Assembly (NCBI GenBank): GCA_964019335.1
Contig: OZ025695.1
Location: 62,001 to 126,000, forward strand
Length of the DNA: 64,000 nucleotides
Reading direction: 5' to 3'
Origin: Diplonema japonicum
Lineage: Eukaryota > Euglenozoa > Diplonemea > Diplonemida > Diplonemidae
The position numbers were made by a program, and so were the translations under genes. The notes beneath the pieces were generated by a model. The model had not been told where the DNA came from. It was given only the letters and a program-made list of their open reading frames with translations, and did not search any database. Below are positions 54,928-64,000 of this stretch, in pieces (position 1 is the stretch's first letter; each line of letters starts with the position of its first letter).

Positions 54928-55491
54928 TTTCTCTTTTTTTTTTTCCTTCCTTTCCCCTCCTCCCCCTCCAGCTCTGTTTTGATTTGAGCTTGCAAAAAAA
55001 AAAAAAAAAAAAAGGGAAGGATCAATAAAAAAACAAAAGCAGAAGGAACAATAGAAAAATAAACAAAGAAAAGCTTTACGAAAAGCTTTCATTATTAATA
55101 CCTATCCCTCTGCAGAAGCCACAAAATAAAATAAAATAAAAAAAGAGAGAGGAAGAAAAAAAAAAAAGAAAAAGCAACCGACGCCCTTCCGAGGTAAGCC
55201 AGAGGGCGTCGTTGGTCACTGTTTGGGGAGAGGAAGTATGTAATCTTTTTTTTTCAAAGTTGCTTTATTAATCATGTAGTAAAATATAGACATTTCTTTT
55301 TTCTTTTCTTTTTCTTTGGAAAAGAAATAAAAAAACACTATAGAAGCAGTTTTAGAAGAGCAAGAGCCATTAAACGCCGGCTCCCTTTTTTATTTAAGCT
55401 GTGCATTTACATCTTCTGGCTGCCAAGAAAGAAACGAGAGGAAGGAAGGAAGAAGAAAAATAGATAATGAAAAGACTCAACTCTTGATTCA
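54928..55491. other. intergenic spacer with conserved hairpin
   Basis: A-rich spacer between TRMT11 and the Cys-rich gene. It contains an inverted repeat (listed separately) and a segment (about 55245-55350) that differs from the matching place at the second repeat copy. No gene is seen. Confidence 0.6.
55175..55214. repeat. stem-loop shared by both repeat copies
   Basis: The arms CAACCGACGCCCT and AGGGCGTCGTTG pair over 12 bp with one bulged C around a 15-nt loop. The block from 55181 to about 55240 recurs at 59851-59910 with the loop and right arm conserved; two or three left-arm bases differ there and weaken the second stem. It lies about 280 nt beyond the stop codon of each Cys-rich gene. 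It might be a 3'-end or retroelement signal; no RNA family is recognised. Confidence 0.6.
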
Positions 55492-56529
55492 TCACAAGCA
55501 GACACAGGGTCTTTGGGGCCCGGTGGTGCCAGCAGCAACCTTCCTGGGGCACCAGTCGCCGACGGGACCAGAGGAGGTGAAGACGGCGGTGTGCGGAGCG
55601 TTAGCAGAGAGGGGGATGGTGAGCTTCTCGCCAGGGGCGAAGGTCTTCTGGAACACGGTCATGGTCTGTGCCTGGTTGGAGCCTGAAGGGGAGAAGACAG
55701 GGGAGCACGAGGACCCCTGCCAGTCGTTGTTGGCAAGGTACATAGGGATCCCACCGTTCTGTCCCTTGGAGCAAGGGGGGCAGTGGTAGACCGCCACGAA
55801 GAAGTTGCAGGGGGCCTTCTTCTTCGAGCAGCACTCGAGCTTGATCTCGTCCCCAGCCGCGAGCCCCGGAAGGCTGTGCACCACTGCGTTCTCGAGAGCA
55901 GTGGGAGGGTTCGCAAGAGTCCTCTCTGCCGTCGTGAGCTTCCCGTTTGTGAAGGCCATGGGCGGCTGGGGCATCGCAACCCCTGACTTCACTGCCGTCA
56001 CAGCAGCACAGGTGGTGCAGCAGTCCGCCCTGTGGTGCAGCAGAACAGGGTCGATCTCAGGGTGCATCGCCCTGCAGTTGTTCAGCCCGCACACCAGCCC
56101 ATCCCCGCACTGGTCATCGTTGTCACAGTCCCCGATCCCGAACCCGCACCCGGGGTTCTTCATGCAGTAGTCCAGGTGGAACGGCTGCATCACCTCACAG
56201 CAGTCAGCAAGCTCCTCGTAGTTCGCTGCATCCATGGGGTGCATCGCCTTGCAGTTGTTGTGCCCGCACGCCAGCCCAGCCACACACTCGTCATCCGTGT
56301 CACAGTCCCCCTCTCCGTGTTTGCACGCAACGGTCTGGCACTTGTCCCAGCTCCACCCCCCAGTCCTCAGGGTCTGGCCCCCTCCCCCCATCGCCATCAG
56401 CTGCTGCGTCTCCGCGTTCGTGTCCTCGTCGTTCGTCTCCCCGGAGTTGTCCGTCCCCTTCGTGGGGTCTGCTGCATCCACTGCCGCCTGCATCGCAACC
56501 AACACAACCAGGGCAATCTGGAGCTTCAT
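55492..56529 (-). CDS. secreted Cys-rich repeat protein, copy 1
   Basis: 345 aa from the ATG that opens a clear signal peptide (MKLQIALVVLVAMQAAVDA). The mature part has two tandem Cys-rich repeats, CKHGEGDCDTDDECVAGLAC and CGFGIGDCDNDDQCGDGLVC. Each is followed by CGxNNCxAMHP and a CC pair. The pattern GDCDxDDxC resembles small disulphide-rich calcium-site-like modules of secreted proteins in protists and animals. The C-terminal half (KLECCSKKKAPCNFFVAVYHC onward) is a second Cys-containing domain ending in CVCL. No membrane helix; a surface or extracellular role is likely but unproven. Strong codon bias suggests high expression. An intact copy follows at 60.1 kb and a relic lies at 25.8 kb. 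Confidence 0.85.
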   Translation of the reverse strand: MKLQIALVVLVAMQAAVDAADPTKGTDNSGETNDEDTNAETQQLMAMGGGGQTLRTGGWSWDKCQTVACKHGEGDCDTDDECVAGLACGHNNCKAMHPMDAANYEELADCCEVMQPFHLDYCMKNPGCGFGIGDCDNDDQCGDGLVCGLNNCRAMHPEIDPVLLHHRADCCTTCAAVTAVKSGVAMPQPPMAFTNGKLTTAERTLANPPTALENAVVHSLPGLAAGDEIKLECCSKKKAPCNFFVAVYHCPPCSKGQNGGIPMYLANNDWQGSSCSPVFSPSGSNQAQTMTVFQKTFAPGEKLTIPLSANAPHTAVFTSSGPVGDWCPRKVAAGTTGPQRPCVCL

Positions 56530-56599
56530 TTTACTTTTCTTCGTTTCTTTCTTCTTGTGTAGAGGTAAATCTGTAGTGTGGTAATTTATCACTTTGTAT

Positions 56600-59493
56600 C
56601 TATCAATGCCCCTCCCCTTGCTATGCTTGGCTCCTTTCTGGAGTTATCAAGCAGGTCTCAAAACCCCACCTCGAGCCCACGACGGGGTTGGAAGCTAAAG
56701 AAGAAGATACCATTAAGGCCATTGAAATACGAAAGTTATTGTTGATGAAGTGGTTACCACGAAAACTCGATAAAATTTCAGTGTGCATGGGCTCACTGTT
56801 CAGGGAGAAATTCACACTAATCGGTCACCGTTCTGCGGTTGCTGTCTGGTGCCTGCGGTGGCTGTTTGTCGCGATGAGATGGACGGCATCTGGGCGAGAA
56901 ACATTGCTTGGAGTCGTGCTAGGTAGGGGGGGGTTTGGCTCGAGGAGAAGAGTGGTCTCCTGTCGCAGCCGTGTGCCGTCGGGCCCCAAGATGTCGAAGG
57001 GTATGCACCCTTGATTTGGCGTTGGCGGGGAAGGCTGACCTTCCACAGCGTGCTGAGCATTTCTGGATGCGACCCAAGATGTATCGCATCCTTGCGGCCT
57101 TCTCCGTGAGCAGGTCTTGATCGTCGAGGGGACCTATGAGTGACCGGCGGGTGGTCTGCTCATAGTCTATGGCGAGTTCCATTGTCGTGACGGAAGTTTT
57201 CTTCTTACCATCGTACCATCGTAGGCCTCTTAGCCACTTGAGGACGTTCTTCAAATGAAAGGTCAGGACCGCGCCTGACGCCCCGTTCGCCTTCAGCAAC
57301 GCTTCCGTCGGAACATCATGTTGCCTCCCTGTCGTTACCTCATCCCAAGGGTTGGAGGTAGCACTCTCTTGCTTTTTTCCGCTGCTCTGGCGTCACGGAC
57401 CGTCACTACTTTCAGGAGGTATTGTTGCACGTTCTTTCCCTGCTTTGTCGGCCCCTCTTGGGACTATCTCGTGAAGGGCTGTGGCAGCTGGGAGGACTTC
57501 TCGCTTCACCTCTGCGTATTGCTCGCTTTCCAACACACTCCTTGCCGGCTCGCACTCCCACAGTGCATGCTCCGTCATGCTGGTCGTTGTCTGGGACCGG
57601 TGGTCGCAAACGTCACACGCTAATGCTGGGTTTTCCACACCAGGGCCATCCAATTTTCTCCCCCACACCCTCCCCTCGGGTGAGTCGTGCACACTGCACC
57701 ACTAATGATGCGCCGCAACCTAAAGGACACCAACGGTCTTCGGGCCTGGAGCTTTTTCCACCAATAGTTCGTGGACGGGCACGCCCCTGCCTCCATCCCC
57801 ACGAACTCTTCTCGATCAGCCTCTTCGCAACTGCCGGTCTGATGGCTTGCCTCACTTTGTGAGCCACCGCTGTATCTCCGTGCAGGTCGGCCACAAAGGA
57901 CCATCCCTTCCCCAGAAAGGGGAGCCATCTGTTCCGCAGGACCCATCACCTCATCGTCATCGCGGTCCTGGTATAGACCAATGATCTCACCAACACGCTG
58001 CCGCAAACGCGGAGAGGCCAGGCTCTCCCGGACCAAGCTGTTTATCGTTCCGTAGATGACCTTCGACAACGGATGTGCCGTATGCCCTGGCAGCAGAACG
58101 TTCGGTACAGACACGGGGTTTCTCATCCCGAACTGGGGGCCCCACAAGGAGATCACTGCCGCTGTACACATCTTCTTCAGCTGGTCGTCCGAGGGTGCCG
58201 CATACGTCGCTCCGTACAGACACGACGGTGGTACAGTGCTCGTCAACATCGTCGACTTGTTCTCAAACCCTAGTGGCAAAGCTCCGAGACGGGTCAGGCG
58301 TCCCTCCGCTGCGTCCAGCTTGTCCAGCCTGTGATTCCCATCCATGTTCAGGGTCACGCCAAGTGATTTGATCTCCCTAGCTACCTTGAACTAGGAACCG
58401 GTGCATACTAGACTAGGGCCGATCTCGTTTTTCGTCGAGAATCCCTGCGACTTCTTTCCATTCAGGCGCATCTCTGTCCGGTCCCCGTACTCGATCACCT
58501 TGTTGGTCGCCCTTGTCAGGACCTCCGCTAAACGCGCCAGGAGGTACACGTCATCCGCGTACGAAAGTGACCAAGCTCCTGGTACTTCCGTCATCACGCA
58601 CTTCACCATCACCGACACCAAGGCGTTCACCATGATTACCGAGATGGGGCACCCTTGCAGGATACCATTCGTCACCCGGAACTCTGAGCCAAAACCTGTC
58701 GGGAAACGGAATCGCCGCTTCAGGTTCGCATACATAGCTTTCAAGGGGGTCAGTATCCGCTCGTGCAAACCGAGATCTTGCATCAGGCCAAAAGCTATCT
58801 GCTGTGGGACTCTGTCGAAACACTTGACAAAATCCAACGCAATGCCGTTGAGAGGGGTGCCTGTCAACAGCGCCTCTTCAAGCTGTGTACTGAGCTCCAT
58901 CAGAATGCTATCCGTGCCTCTCTTCGGTCTGAACCCATGCTGAGAGTCGTCGATCCACTTCTCTTGCGCGTGATGTCACGCAGCCTCGCACATGCCCACA
59001 GCCGATAGACCGCGCTCGTGACTGTGATCGGCCGATGGTTCAAAGGAGTTCTCTCGCCACCCTTCGGGATCAACGTCACCAGCGCTGTCAGGAGTGCTTT
59101 CGGCCACTTCCCTGTCGTCTCGATCGCGTTGAACAGCTCGGCCCAAGCATCCAGCAGTACAACTGGCATGGCACGCAGTTCCGTCATCCTCCATCCATCC
59201 ACCCCTCGAAAATATTTGTGACGGTTTGTAGCCTTACTTCATGAGAAAAAAAAAAAAAAAGCTATCTCTGTGACACGGTGTAAATGGTCGGCTATGGACC
59301 GTTCACCAGGTTCACGGAGGCTCGCTTGTCCAGGGAACACCGGTTCATAATCATTTCTGGTATCGTTTCGATTGAAGGGTTTCGCAATTCGCTCAGTCCT
59401 GTACGCTCGGCCTGCCTACGAGCCCACGAGGTCATCGCGACCAGCATCTTCCGAAGAAGTGCTTCCCTCAGCAGGGTACTTAAAAGAGTCCAT
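56600..59493 (-). mobile_element. degenerate non-LTR retrotransposon, copy 1
   Basis: Reverse-transcriptase blocks in order: DGWRMTELRAMPVVLLDAWA and LVTLIPKGGERTPLNHRPIT (frame from 59202), QHGFRPKRGTDSI, ALDFVKCFDRVP, ILQGCPISVIMVNALV and the catalytic YADD (58551-58562). The first and second groups are in different frames, with a shift near 58970. An ATG at 59493 opens a frame that hits TAG at 59416-59418. Downstream frames (57620-58357, 57393-57692, 56919-57299) include a CCHC-like motif (CDVCDHRSQ followed by HALWEC), as in the C-terminal part of R2/CRE-like elements. No endonuclease was recognised. Exact ends are unknown. The breaks are identical in copy 2. Confidence 0.85.
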
Positions 59494-60144
59494 TATTTAT
59501 CCCAGGATTTATGCTGTGCGGATGAGATTCCTGTGATTGTATTAGGCAGTACTAGAGACAGGCCCACGGAGTACTAAGTTGATAGCTTTGTTTTTCCTTT
59601 CAATAATAAAAAAATAAAAGGGGGGGGAGAGTGTAATTCATGGGAAATAAAAAAAGAAAAAAAGAAAAAGCAGAGGAATAACAAAAACCTTTGTGTGTTT
59701 TTTTCATTCCTCCGGGGGGGGGGAAAAAAAATAGAAAAATTTCACTGTTGATTGAGCGTGTTAGCAACGACCCGGAGCCACAGGAAGCTTAAAATAGTCG
59801 GAAAAAAAAAAAAGAAGAAGAAGAAAGAAAAAAAGTGGAAACAATCACCAACACCCTTCCGAGGTAAGCCAGAGGGCGTCGTTGGTCACTGTTTGGAGAG
59901 GAAGTATGTACTAATTAGGCTTTTTTATATAAAGGTTTTCAGCACTTTGGTTTTAAAGAATTTGTTGTTTTCATTCCTTGTTTTTAAAAACATAGAAAGC
60001 AGCTCCAGAAGAGCAAGAGCCATTAAACGCCGGCTCCCTTTTTTATTTAAGCTGTGCATTTACATCTTCTGGCTGCCAAGAAAGAAACGAGAGGAAGGAA
60101 GGAAGAAGAAAAATAGATAATGAAAAGACTCAACTCTTGATTCA
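59494..60144. other. spacer between the two repeat units
   Basis: Contains A- and G-runs, then the conserved stem-loop block (59851-59910) and a diverged 100-nt segment before perfect identity with the first unit resumes at 60008. No gene is seen. Confidence 0.6.
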
Positions 60145-61182
60145 TCACAAGCAGACACAGGGTCTTTGGGGCCCGGTGGTGCCAGCAGCAACCTTCCTGG
60201 GGCACCAGTCGCCGACGGGACCAGAGGAGGTGAAGACGGCGGTGTGCGGAGCGTTAGCAGAGAGGGGGATGGTGAGCTTCTCGCCAGGGGCGAAGGTCTT
60301 CTGGAACACGGTCATGGTCTGTGCCTGGTTGGAGCCTGAAGGGGAGAAGACAGGGGAGCACGAGGACCCCTGCCAGTCGTTGTTGGCAAGGTACATAGGG
60401 ATCCCACCGTTCTGTCCCTTGGAGCAAGGGGGGCAGTGGTAGACCGCCACGAAGAAGTTGCAGGGGGCCTTCTTCTTCGAGCAGCACTCGAGCTTGATCT
60501 CGTCCCCAGCCGCGAGCCCCGGAAGGCTGTGCACCACTGCGTTCTCGAGAGCAGTGGGAGGGTTCGCAAGAGTCCTCTCTGCCGTCGTGAGCTTCCCGTT
60601 TGTGAAGGCCATGGGCGGCTGGGGCATCGCAACCCCTGACTTCACTGCCGTCACAGCAGCACAGGTGGTGCAGCAGTCCGCCCTGTGGTGCAGCAGAACA
60701 GGGTCGATCTCAGGGTGCATCGCCCTGCAGTTGTTCAGCCCGCACACCAGCCCATCCCCGCACTGGTCATCGTTGTCACAGTCCCCGATCCCGAACCCGC
60801 ACCCGGGGTTCTTCATGCAGTAGTCCAGGTGGAACGGCTGCATCACCTCACAGCAGTCAGCAAGCTCCTCGTAGTTCGCTGCATCCATGGGGTGCATCGC
60901 CTTGCAGTTGTTGTGCCCGCACGCCAGCCCAGCCACACACTCGTCATCCGTGTCACAGTCCCCCTCTCCGTGTTTGCACGCAACGGTCTGGCACTTGTCC
61001 CAGCTCCACCCCCCAGTCCTCAGGGTCTGGCCCCCTCCCCCCATCGCCATCAGCTGCTGCGTCTCCGCGTTCGTGTCCTCGTCGTTCGTCTCCCCGGAGT
61101 TGTCCGTCCCCTTCGTGGGGTCTGCTGCATCCACTGCCGCCTGCATCGCAACCAACACAACCAGGGCAATCTGGAGCTTCAT
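60145..61182 (-). CDS. secreted Cys-rich repeat protein, copy 2
   Basis: Translates to exactly the same 345 aa as copy 1, including signal peptide, both Cys-rich repeats and the CVCL end; flanking UTR-like sequence also matches. No substitutions were found. It differs from copy 1 only in the sequence more than 135 nt beyond the stop codon. Confidence 0.85.
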   Translation of the reverse strand: MKLQIALVVLVAMQAAVDAADPTKGTDNSGETNDEDTNAETQQLMAMGGGGQTLRTGGWSWDKCQTVACKHGEGDCDTDDECVAGLACGHNNCKAMHPMDAANYEELADCCEVMQPFHLDYCMKNPGCGFGIGDCDNDDQCGDGLVCGLNNCRAMHPEIDPVLLHHRADCCTTCAAVTAVKSGVAMPQPPMAFTNGKLTTAERTLANPPTALENAVVHSLPGLAAGDEIKLECCSKKKAPCNFFVAVYHCPPCSKGQNGGIPMYLANNDWQGSSCSPVFSPSGSNQAQTMTVFQKTFAPGEKLTIPLSANAPHTAVFTSSGPVGDWCPRKVAAGTTGPQRPCVCL

Positions 61183-61252
61183 TTTACTTTTCTTCGTTTC
61201 TTTCTTCTTGTGTAGAGGTAAATCTGTAGTGTGGTAATTTATCACTTTGTAT

Positions 61253-64000
61253 CTATCAATGCCCCTCCCCTTGCTATGCTTGGCTCCTTTCTGGAGTTAT
61301 CAAGCAGGTCTCAAAACCCCACCTCGAGCCCACGACGGGGTTGGAAGCTAAAGAAGAAGATACCATTAAGGCCATTGAAATACGAAAGTTATTGTTGATG
61401 AAGTGGTTACCACGAAAACTCGATAAAATTTCAGTGTGCATGGGCTCACTGTTCAGGGAGAAATTCACACTAATCGGTCACCGTTCTGCGGTTGCTGTCT
61501 GGTGCCTGCGGTGGCTGTTTGTCGCGATGAGATGGACGGCATCTGGGCGAGAAACATTGCTTGGAGTCGTGCTAGGTAGGGGGGGGTTTGGCTCGAGGAG
61601 AAGAGTGGTCTCCTGTCGCAGCCGTGTGCCGTCGGGCCCCAAGATGTCGAAGGGTATGCACCCTTGATTTGGCGTTGGCGGGGAAGGCTGACCTTCCACA
61701 GCGTGCTGAGCATTTCTGGATGCGACCCAAGATGTATCGCATCCTTGCGGCCTTCTCCGTGAGCAGGTCTTGATCGTCGAGGGGACCTATGAGTGACCGG
61801 CGGGTGGTCTGCTCATAGTCTATGGCGAGTTCCATTGTCGTGACGGAAGTTTTCTTCTTACCATCGTACCATCGTAGGCCTCTTAGCCACTTGAGGACGT
61901 TCTTCAAATGAAAGGTCAGGACCGCGCCTGACGCCCCGTTCGCCTTCAGCAACGCTTCCGTCGGAACATCATGTTGCCTCCCTGTCGTTACCTCATCCCA
62001 AGGGTTGGAGGTAGCACTCTCTTGCTTTTTTCCGCTGCTCTGGCGTCACGGACCGTCACTACTTTCAGGAGGTATTGTTGCACGTTCTTTCCCTGCTTTG
62101 TCGGCCCCTCTTGGGACTATCTCGTGAAGGGCTGTGGCAGCTGGGAGGACTTCTCGCTTCACCTCTGCGTATTGCTCGCTTTCCAACACACTCCTTGCCG
62201 GCTCGCACTCCCACAGTGCATGCTCCGTCATGCTGGTCGTTGTCTGGGACCGGTGGTCGCAAACGTCACACGCTAATGCTGGGTTTTCCACACCAGGGCC
62301 ATCCAATTTTCTCCCCCACACCCTCCCCTCGGGTGAGTCGTGCACACTGCACCACTAATGATGCGCCGCAACCTAAAGGACACCAACGGTCTTCGGGCCT
62401 GGAGCTTTTTCCACCAATAGTTCGTGGACGGGCACGCCCCTGCCTCCATCCCCACGAACTCTTCTCGATCAGCCTCTTCGCAACTGCCGGTCTGATGGCT
62501 TGCCTCACTTTGTGAGCCACCGCTGTATCTCCGTGCAGGTCGGCCACAAAGGACCATCCCTTCCCCAGAAAGGGGAGCCATCTGTTCCGCAGGACCCATC
62601 ACCTCATCGTCATCGCGGTCCTGGTATAGACCAATGATCTCACCAACACGCTGCCGCAAACGCGGAGAGGCCAGGCTCTCCCGGACCAAGCTGTTTATCG
62701 TTCCGTAGATGACCTTCGACAACGGATGTGCCGTATGCCCTGGCAGCAGAACGTTCGGTACAGACACGGGGTTTCTCATCCCGAACTGGGGGCCCCACAA
62801 GGAGATCACTGCCGCTGTACACATCTTCTTCAGCTGGTCGTCCGAGGGTGCCGCATACGTCGCTCCGTACAGACACGACGGTGGTACAGTGCTCGTCAAC
62901 ATCGTCGACTTGTTCTCAAACCCTAGTGGCAAAGCTCCGAGACGGGTCAGGCGTCCCTCCGCTGCGTCCAGCTTGTCCAGCCTGTGATTCCCATCCATGT
63001 TCAGGGTCACGCCAAGTGATTTGATCTCCCTAGCTACCTTGAACTAGGAACCGGTGCATACTAGACTAGGGCCGATCTCGTTTTTCGTCGAGAATCCCTG
63101 CGACTTCTTTCCATTCAGGCGCATCTCTGTCCGGTCCCCGTACTCGATCACCTTGTTGGTCGCCCTTGTCAGGACCTCCGCTAAACGCGCCAGGAGGTAC
63201 ACGTCATCCGCGTACGAAAGTGACCAAGCTCCTGGTACTTCCGTCATCACGCACTTCACCATCACCGACACCAAGGCGTTCACCATGATTACCGAGATGG
63301 GGCACCCTTGCAGGATACCATTCGTCACCCGGAACTCTGAGCCAAAACCTGTCGGGAAACGGAATCGCCGCTTCAGGTTCGCATACATAGCTTTCAAGGG
63401 GGTCAGTATCCGCTCGTGCAAACCGAGATCTTGCATCAGGCCAAAAGCTATCTGCTGTGGGACTCTGTCGAAACACTTGACAAAATCCAACGCAATGCCG
63501 TTGAGAGGGGTGCCTGTCAACAGCGCCTCTTCAAGCTGTGTACTGAGCTCCATCAGAATGCTATCCGTGCCTCTCTTCGGTCTGAACCCATGCTGAGAGT
63601 CGTCGATCCACTTCTCTTGCGCGTGATGTCACGCAGCCTCGCACATGCCCACAGCCGATAGACCGCGCTCGTGACTGTGATCGGCCGATGGTTCAAAGGA
63701 GTTCTCTCGCCACCCTTCGGGATCAACGTCACCAGCGCTGTCAGGAGTGCTTTCGGCCACTTCCCTGTCGTCTCGATCGCGTTGAACAGCTCGGCCCAAG
63801 CATCCAGCAGTACAACTGGCATGGCACGCAGTTCCGTCATCCTCCATCCATCCACCCCTCGAAAATATTTGTGACGGTTTGTAGCCTTACTTCATGAGAA
63901 AAAAAAAAAAAAAGCTATCTCTGTGACACGGTGTAAATGGTCGGCTATGGACCGTTCACCAGGTTCACGGAGGCTCGCTTGTCCAGGGAACACCGGTTCA
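61253..64000 (-). mobile_element. degenerate non-LTR retrotransposon, copy 2 (cut by window end)
   Basis: Same sequence as copy 1 shifted by 4653 bp. The YADD site is at 63204-63215, the frameshift near 63623, and the decayed C-terminal frames are at 61572-63010. Shared defects show that the element was already dead before duplication. Confidence 0.85.

Larger units (their letters stand above)
55355..64000. repeat. tandem duplication, period 4653 bp
   Basis: 55355-59347 is repeated at 60008-64000 without a difference in any stretch I compared, including homopolymer lengths. Each unit holds one Cys-rich secreted protein gene and one broken reverse transcriptase, both on the minus strand. The second copy is cut by the window end, so a third unit is possible. 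Near-total identity implies a very recent event, gene conversion or an assembly duplicate. Confidence 0.95.

Noticed and set aside
55175-55214. SECIS element or spliced-leader RNA
   Set aside because: The stem lacks the UGA/GA quartet and apical AA of SECIS, and the sequence does not resemble known spliced-leader exons or contain an Sm site.
1-64000. CRISPR arrays, bacterial operons or Shine-Dalgarno sites
   Set aside because: The genes contain spliceosomal introns and encode eukaryote-specific proteins; no repeat-spacer array is present.

Overview
The window comes from a microbial eukaryote with a motile flagellum. Flagellar-type genes include a DNAJB13/RSP16-like radial spoke protein, a SHIPPO/ODF3-type Pro-Gly-Pro repeat protein, a DPY30-motif protein and several large coiled-coil proteins. 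Every gene I can support is on the minus strand, and many neighbours are only 47-140 nt apart. This is the head-to-tail arrangement of polycistronic transcription, as in Euglenozoa, though I cannot name the lineage. Exons are GC-balanced to GC-rich. Spacers are packed with A/T, G and C homopolymers, and several start codons sit directly behind an A-tract.

The genes carry very short spliceosomal introns. I placed 31 GT-AG introns by restoring frame and family alignment; 27 are 31-50 nt and the longest is 87 nt. The common donor is GTATG. Reading the DNA without splicing truncates or mis-ends most genes, so gene limits here are spliced limits and intron positions are given per gene.

Layout from left to right (transcription runs right to left). 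0.4-1.7 kb: Gfo/Idh/MocA oxidoreductase. 2.6-4.3 kb: a 1.7-kb inverted-repeat element with tRNA-like and decayed coding sequence. 5.2-16.7 kb: unknown 712-aa protein, DNAJB13-like, TPR membrane protein, ankyrin protein, MSP-domain protein ending in a CaaX box, USO1/p115. 16.8-22 kb: four-domain voltage-gated channel with an atypical pore. 22.4-31.8 kb: small membrane protein, 736-aa coiled-coil/PDZ-like protein, a pseudogene, cytidine deaminase-like protein, coiled-coil protein with a dead caspase-like domain, unknown protein, gankyrin. 32-43.4 kb: SHIPPO protein, polytopic membrane protein, DPY30, an 1850-aa beta-repeat protein, then an unresolved locus. 43.4-55 kb: EGF-like protein, two small basic proteins, atypical Rab, fumarate reductase-cytochrome b5 fusion, zinc finger/RRM protein, TRMT11. 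55.3-64 kb: a tandem duplication (period 4653 bp) of a secreted Cys-rich protein gene plus a broken non-LTR reverse transcriptase; the second copy runs off the window.

Functional themes are flagellum/cytoskeleton, membrane traffic (USO1, Rab, MSP protein), redox (fumarate reductase), tRNA modification and ion signalling. Neighbouring genes do not form a single pathway, which is usual for directional clusters.
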